A stretch of DNA of 8,912 bases from Pseudofrankia asymbiotica (GTDB lineage: Bacteria; Actinomycetota; Actinomycetes; Frankiales; Frankiaceae): assembly GCF_001983105.1 (NCBI RefSeq), contig NZ_MOMC01000027.1:66583-75494 (forward strand), written 5' to 3'. Shown in pieces: positions 1 to 4,800 of this stretch. A program made the translations under genes and the position numbers. Under the pieces are notes generated by a model, which made no database searches, was not told the DNA's origin, and was given only the letters and a program-made list of their open reading frames with translations. Within the stretch, counting starts at the first letter, position 1. Each line of letters starts with the position of its first letter.

Positions 1-112
1 CGCGACGACGGCCGCCGCACGCGGGGGTGGCGAGGCCGGCGGGGACGGCACGGCCCGCGGGGATGATGACGTGGTTCCTGGAGATGACACCAGCCGGGGG
101 GATGGGTCCAGG

Positions 113-703
113 GTGAGCGCGGGACGGGCCGGGCGCCGGCCGGTGACGAGCGCGGCCGAGCTGGAACGGCACGCTTTGCTGATCTTCGAGGAGCGTGGGT
201 TCGACGCGACCACGGTCGACGACATCGCGGCCGCGGCGGGCATCGGGCGGCGCACGTTCTTCCGGTACTACGCGTCGAAGAACGACGTCGCCTGGGGAGA
301 GTTCGACGCCCACCTGGAGACGATGCGCACGGGCTTCACGGCCATGCCGCCCGACGTGCCCGTGCTCCTGGCCCTGCGCCGGGCGATCCTGGACTTCAAC
401 ACCTACCCGGCCGCCGAGGCGGACTGGCACCGGCGGCGGATGGCGCTGATCCTGCGGACCCCCGCCCTGCAGGCCCACTCGACGCTGCGCTACGCCCGGT
501 GGCGGGCGGTCGTCGCCGAGTTCATCGCCGAGCGGACCGGGCGCGATGTCGGCGCGCTCGAGCCGCAGGCCATGGCCTGGGCCTTCCTCGGCGTCGCGGT
601 CGCCGGCTATGAGGAGTGGCTCGTCCGCGCCGGCGCCGATCTGATCCCCATCCTCGACCGGGCTCTCGGGCTGCTGGTCGACGGCCTCGAGCGCTCGCTG
701 TAG
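113..703 (+). CDS. mftR: TetR-family transcriptional regulator, mycofactocin-system MftR type
   Basis: This is a one-component DNA-binding repressor of the TetR family. From the GTG at 113 (196 aa) an Arg-rich N-terminus leads into a canonical TetR helix-turn-helix at about residues 32-55 (TTVDDIAAAAGIGRRTFFRY), then SKNDV. The segments TPALQAHSTLRYARWRAVVAEF and MAWAFLGVAVAGYEEWL are, from memory, typical of MftR, which controls genes for the peptide-derived redox cofactor mycofactocin. The start is uncertain. The frame is open to the window edge, and a GTG at 71 (210 aa, with GGGGA 7 nt upstream) is possible. I prefer 113 because it gives about the length of known MftR proteins (near 198 aa) and has a G-run ending in GGA 10 nt upstream. 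No mycofactocin biosynthetic gene is visible; in mycobacteria they lie divergently beyond the regulator, which here would be left of the window. TetR family membership is very secure, and the MftR subtype is likely. Confidence 0.87.
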   Translation: MSAGRAGRRPVTSAAELERHALLIFEERGFDATTVDDIAAAAGIGRRTFFRYYASKNDVAWGEFDAHLETMRTGFTAMPPDVPVLLALRRAILDFNTYPAAEADWHRRRMALILRTPALQAHSTLRYARWRAVVAEFIAERTGRDVGALEPQAMAWAFLGVAVAGYEEWLVRAGADLIPILDRALGLLVDGLERSL

Positions 704-711
704 GCCAAAGG

Positions 712-765
712 GGGCGCGAAAATGGCGAAGCCTCGCGCCCATGGAGGCCGCTCAGGCAGCCTCCA
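712..765 (+). terminator. Tandem hairpins after mftR, probable terminator
   Basis: Two hairpins follow 8 nt after the regulator's stop codon. The first pairs GGGCGCGA (712-719) with TCGCGCCC (733-740), and a GGC-GAA-GCC mini-stem (724-732) closes its loop. The second pairs TGGAGGC (742-748) with GCCTCCA (759-765) over a 10-nt loop. Neither is followed by a T-run, which is common for intrinsic terminators in GC-rich actinomycetes. Their position directly after a stop codon and ahead of a separate promoter-like region supports a terminator role. Transcription stopping has not been shown. Confidence 0.6.
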
Positions 766-842
766 GCCCCCGGGCGGGACGGACGCCGCCGGGAGGACCG
801 CCAGGGACGGCCGGCCGCCGCGCGGTCGACCGTCACGCGTGG

Positions 843-871
843 TAGACACTTGGCTTCAACGCAGTTACTAA
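843..871 (+). promoter_or_regulatory. Possible sigma-70-type promoter for the 917/ctpI operon
   Basis: TAGACA (843-848) matches five of six bases of the -35 consensus TTGACA. It is followed after 17 nt by TACTAA (866-871), a poor -10 match that keeps the leading TA. The stretch 842-885 is clearly less GC-rich than its surroundings, and it lies 46 nt upstream of a gene with a good ribosome binding site. The assignment is weak because the -10 is poor. Confidence 0.35.
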
Positions 872-884
872 GCGTAGTCGACTG
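862..884. promoter_or_regulatory. Imperfect dyad overlapping the putative -10, possible operator
   Basis: CAGT-T-ACTA (862-870) is mirrored by TAGT-CG-ACTG (875-884) around AGCG. The two four-base blocks on each side are perfect complements, and the only asymmetry is one versus two bases between the blocks. The size and the overlap with the candidate -10 suit a dimeric repressor such as a TetR-type protein. The regulator that might bind here is unknown. Confidence 0.35.
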
Positions 885-916
885 TCGCCGCTGCCTGGGC
901 GGAAAGGGGAACAACG

Positions 917-1876
917 ATGCCGTCGAAGGCGCGAACGACGACCGCCAGCCCTGACGGGAGCAGCCCGGCTGGGCCCACGCGGACCGCCACGTCGGCCGCG
1001 TCGCCCTCGCCCGCGACTCGTTCGACGCCCGCGCGCTCGACCGCCACCCGTTCGACCGCCGCGCGTGCGGCGGGAACACGTTCGACGACGTCGCGTTCGA
1101 CCGCCACGCGTTCGACCGCCACGCGTTCAGCGGCGGCGCGGCCGGCCGCGGCCCGCCCGGCGGCCCGAGGGACCTCGTCGCGCGCGGCCGCCGCCGGCAC
1201 CACCGCGGCCAAGGGCACGACGACTCGGCGGACGCCGCGTTCGCGCGCCGCCGGCACCAGCACGGCCGGCGCGGCGAAGCGGCCCGCGTCGTCGACCGGC
1301 CGGGCGACCGCCCGGCGTGGCCGTCAGACCGCCTCGGAGGCGAACGGCATGGGCATGGGGAAGCAGGCGCCGGTGGCCGAGGACTGGTACCGCCGCGGCG
1401 TCATGGACGCGGTCTCGCTCGAGCAGGAGGCGGTCGCCGCCTCGTTCCGGCTGCCGTTCGTGCGGGTCAACGTGGAGCGGCCGCACCGCCGCCGCGTTCC
1501 CATGACCGAGCCCGCCGCGATGCGGGGGGAGGCGGACCGGGCCGGCGCCGAGGGCTGGCGGATCGGCCGCTTCGACCTGCCCTCACCGCGCAAGACGGCC
1601 TACTACCTGGGGCTCGGCGCACTGGCCGCGTTCGAGGTCGTCGAATGGCCGGTAGCGGCCGCGGTCGCGGCGGGTACCTGGGTGGCCCAGCACACCAGGC
1701 CGGAGGCACCGGCCGCCGGCACCGCGCCCTGGGAGCTTCTGCACCGCGGCGACGGGCCCGGCCACGACGAGCACAGCCAGAACGGGCACGCCAGCAACGC
1801 CGCCGGCCCCGCGGCCATGGCCGGCGCCCACGCGCACAACGGCCACTCGCGCCGCCGCACGTCCGCGAACAGCTGA
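917..1876 (+). CDS. Unrecognised basic repeat protein with one membrane segment and His-rich tail, encoded before the ATPase
   Basis: I do not recognise a named family. The 319-aa product has three parts. Residues 1 to about 145 are disordered and basic (Ala, Thr, Ser, Arg), with an Arg at every fifth position from R35 to R80. Residues about 150-225 are more ordered and contain W157-Y158 and a charged stretch with PHRRR. Residues 229-257 form one hydrophobic segment (YYLGLGALAAF, then EWPVAAAVAAGTW), probably membrane-inserted or lipid-associated. The tail from 276 has seven histidines in 36 residues (H276, H283, H286, H291, H305, H307, H310). The ATG at 917 has a strong purine-rich site, GGAAAGGGGA, ending 6 nt upstream. 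The stop lies 3 nt before the ATPase start, so the two are very likely co-transcribed and translationally coupled. I infer an accessory role, perhaps metal binding or anchoring at the membrane. A phasin-like or histone-H1-like role for the basic part is an alternative. The gene itself is secure; the function is not. Confidence 0.85.
   Translation: MPSKARTTTASPDGSSPAGPTRTATSAASPSPATRSTPARSTATRSTAARAAGTRSTTSRSTATRSTATRSAAARPAAARPAARGTSSRAAAAGTTAAKGTTTRRTPRSRAAGTSTAGAAKRPASSTGRATARRGRQTASEANGMGMGKQAPVAEDWYRRGVMDAVSLEQEAVAASFRLPFVRVNVERPHRRRVPMTEPAAMRGEADRAGAEGWRIGRFDLPSPRKTAYYLGLGALAAFEVVEWPVAAAVAAGTWVAQHTRPEAPAAGTAPWELLHRGDGPGHDEHSQNGHASNAAGPAAMAGAHAHNGHSRRRTSANS
1019..1168 (+). repeat. Degenerate 15-bp tandem repeat encoding an Arg-periodic pentapeptide
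   Basis: About ten 15-bp units encode R-S-T-A-T and variants in residues 35-84 of the protein at 917. Two neighbouring units, 1093-1107 and 1108-1122, are identical (GCGTTCGACCGCCAC). The outer units have drifted, mostly to R-x-A-A-x and R-P-A-A-A. Keeping an Arg at exact five-residue spacing while the other residues vary suggests selection on the charge pattern, or recent expansion of the repeat. Confidence 0.75.
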
Positions 1877-1879
1877 CGG

Positions 1880-4800
1880 GTGGTCGCCCTGCGCCCGCCC
1901 GGGCTCGCGCTGCCGGGGCGCGCCGGCCTCGCGCGGGCGCTGACCGCTCCCGCGATCGCGGTGCGCGCGCTGCCCAACCCAGGCCGGGTGGCACGTGCGC
2001 TGCCGAGTCCCGGTCAGGTGGCACGCGCGTTGCCGAGTCCCGGTCAGGTGGCGGCGGCGCTGCCCAGCCCTCGCCGGGTCGCGGCCGCTCTGCCCAGTCC
2101 CGGCCGGGTGGCGCACGCGTTGCCGAGCCCCGGCCAGGTGGCCCGCGCGCTGCGGCATGAGCTGGCGCATCCGGACCGCCGGCCCCGGCGGGTGTGGCAC
2201 CAGGACGGCACCGCGCACATCGAGCTGATCGGCGCCGCCCGCACCGGCGGCGCCCAGGCGCACACGGCCGTCCAGGACGCGCTGCGCCGGCTCGCCGGCG
2301 TCGACTGGGCCGAGGTCGACGAGGGCCTCGGCCAGGTGCTCGTCGGGTTCGACGGCGACGAGCTCGAGGTCTCGGACCTGATCGACGCCGTGGCCGAGAT
2401 CGAACGCGCGCTGCACGCCGAGTCCGGCGGCGGCCAGGGACCGGCCCGGGCCCCCGAACGCCATCCCGCGGAGACCGACCCGGTGCTCGCGGAGGCCGTC
2501 GCGCTCGCCGCCGACACCGTCGCGTTCGGCGTCGCGATGGCCGGACGGCTCGTCCGGCTGCCGGCTGTGCCCCGTGCCGCGGGCGCGGTCGTCGCGCTGG
2601 TGGACGGTCAGCCCCGGGCGCGCGCCGCCCTCGCCGAACGGATCGGCCCGACGGCCTGCGACCTCGCGATCGGGCTCGCCAACGCGTGGGTCGGCGCGCT
2701 CACCCAGCAGCCGGACGTGCTCGCGGTCGCCATGGTCCACCGGGCCGCGCGCGTCGCCGAGCTGCGCGCCGGCGCGCGGGTGTTCGACCAGCGGGCTCCT
2801 CGGCTGACCGCGGACACCGCGCGCCGGGCCGGGCCCGACCACGACCGCGCCGGCACCGACGCGCCGGCCGCCGCCCGCGCCGCCGTCTCCCGGGCCGAGG
2901 GCGGTGACCGCGCCGGCGCCGCCAGGCGTGACCGGCCGGTACCGCTGCCGGACGGGCCGGTCGAGCTGGCCAGCGCGCGGCTCGCCGTCGCCGGGCTCGC
3001 GCTCGGCGGCGCCGGGCTCCTCGCCGGCCGCTCGCCGCGGCTCGCCGGGGAGCTGATGCTCGCGGCGCTGCCACGCGCGGCCAGGGCGGGGCGGGACATG
3101 TTCGCCGCGACAGCGGGTCGCCGGCTCGCCGGCCGCGGCGTCGTGCCGCTGGACGCCGGATGCCTGCGCCGCCTCGACCGGGTCGACACCGTGGTGGTGT
3201 GCGCGTCGGTGCTGCTGGGCGACAGCGCCCGGGTGCTGTCCGCCACCGATGCCGCGACCTGGAACCGGGTGGAGGCCATGCTCGGTGGCCTCGACCCTCA
3301 CGACACGTTCCGGCCGGGTGACCTGGTCGCCCGCGCCGGCGGCGACCGGCTCGTCGCCGCGCACTACGCCGGCCGCCGCCGCGCCGCCGACCCCGGCGGG
3401 CTGCCGCTGCTGCTGTGGCATGGACAGAACAGCACCGAGGCGCTCGCCGGGGTGATGCTGGACGGCCACGCCGAGGCGGTGCTGCGGGCCGCGCGCGGCT
3501 GCGGCCGGGTCGTGCTGACCGAGCACGCCAGCGTCGCCGACCTCGCGGGCTTCGCGGACGTGACGCTGCCCACCGGTCCGCCCGGCCCGGCGCCCGCGCC
3601 GCGGCCGTCCCGGTCGGCGGGCGGTCTCGCCGCCGAGGTCCGCCGGCTGCAGGCCGCGGGCGCCGGGGTGTGCGTCGTCGCCGACGCCGAGGGCGACGAG
3701 GCGCTGCGGGTCGCCGACGTCGGCGTCGGGCTGGCCCGCGCCGGCAGGCGACCGCCCTGGTCCGCGGACCTGCTGTGCGGCCCGGAGCTCACCGACGTCT
3801 GGCGGGTGCTGCGGCTGCCGCCGTACGCCGCGGCGACGAGCCGACGGGCCGCCACGCTGTCCGTGTCCGGCTCGGCGCTCGCCGCGCTCACCACCGTCGT
3901 CGACGGCCGGGGCACCCGGCCGGCGAACCGCCGCCTCGCCCTCGTCAGCGGGCCGGTGACCGCCGCGGCGGCGACGGCCATGGCCGTCGGCCTCATCGCG
4001 GCCCTGCGCGCGGACCGGGCCACGCCGCCGCCGCCCATCCTGCACACCGACTGGCACGCGCTGACGGCTGACACCGCGCTGCGCCGGCTGCGCGGCGGGG
4101 TCGGCGCGGGCGGCGGACCGGCCCGCGCGACGGTGGCCACGTCACCAGCCGACGGGTCGCCGCCGACCGGCGAACGGCCGGGGACCGACGGGTCGTCCGC
4201 GGCCCGGCGCCGACTGGGCGCGCTCGGCGCTCGGCTCGGCGCTGACCGCGCACGGGCGCTGGCGGCGAACGGCGCGCGGGCGTTGGACGCGAACGGCCAG
4301 TTCACCGGAGCCGCCGCGCGGGGCGTCGGCGGCCGGATGGCGCTCGCCGGCACGGGCGCGCGCCGCTACGTCACCGCGGTCGTCGCGGACCTGACCGACC
4401 CGCTCGTGCCCGTGCTGCTCGTCGGGGCGGCGGCGAGCGCCGTCCTCGGATCCACCACCGACGCGCTGCTCGTCTCGGCGGTGTCCGTGGCGAACGCGGC
4501 GATGAGCGGCGCGCAACGGGCGCACGCCGAGGGAGTGCTCGCCAGGCTGATCGACCGGAACGTGCCGATGGCGCGCGTCGTGACCGGCGACGACGAGACG
4601 GAGACCCGCCGGGCCGACACCCTGGTACCCGGCGACGTCATCGAGCTGGGCGCCCAGGACGTCGTGCCGGCGGACGCGCGGCTGCTGCGCGCCGACGCGC
4701 TGGAGGTGGACGAGGCGGCGCTGACCGGCGAGTCCCTGCCGGTGACCAAGGGCGTCGAGCCCACCCCGGCCGCCGAGATCGGCGACCGCGACTGCATGGT

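Noticed and set aside
1019..1168. Possible CRISPR-like or minisatellite array
   Set aside because: The 15-bp units are contiguous without spacers, keep the reading frame and encode a periodic peptide, so this is a coding repeat.
868..1263. Minus-strand frame of Arg/Val/Glu repeats opposite the 917 gene
   Set aside because: The repeats are the mirror of the pentapeptide tract on the plus strand, and the plus-strand gene has a strong ribosome binding site and operon context.
1583..4057. An 824-codon open frame on the minus strand
   Set aside because: It is antisense to the 917 gene and the ATPase N-terminal half, with unstructured Arg/Gly/Gln composition and no recognisable domain.
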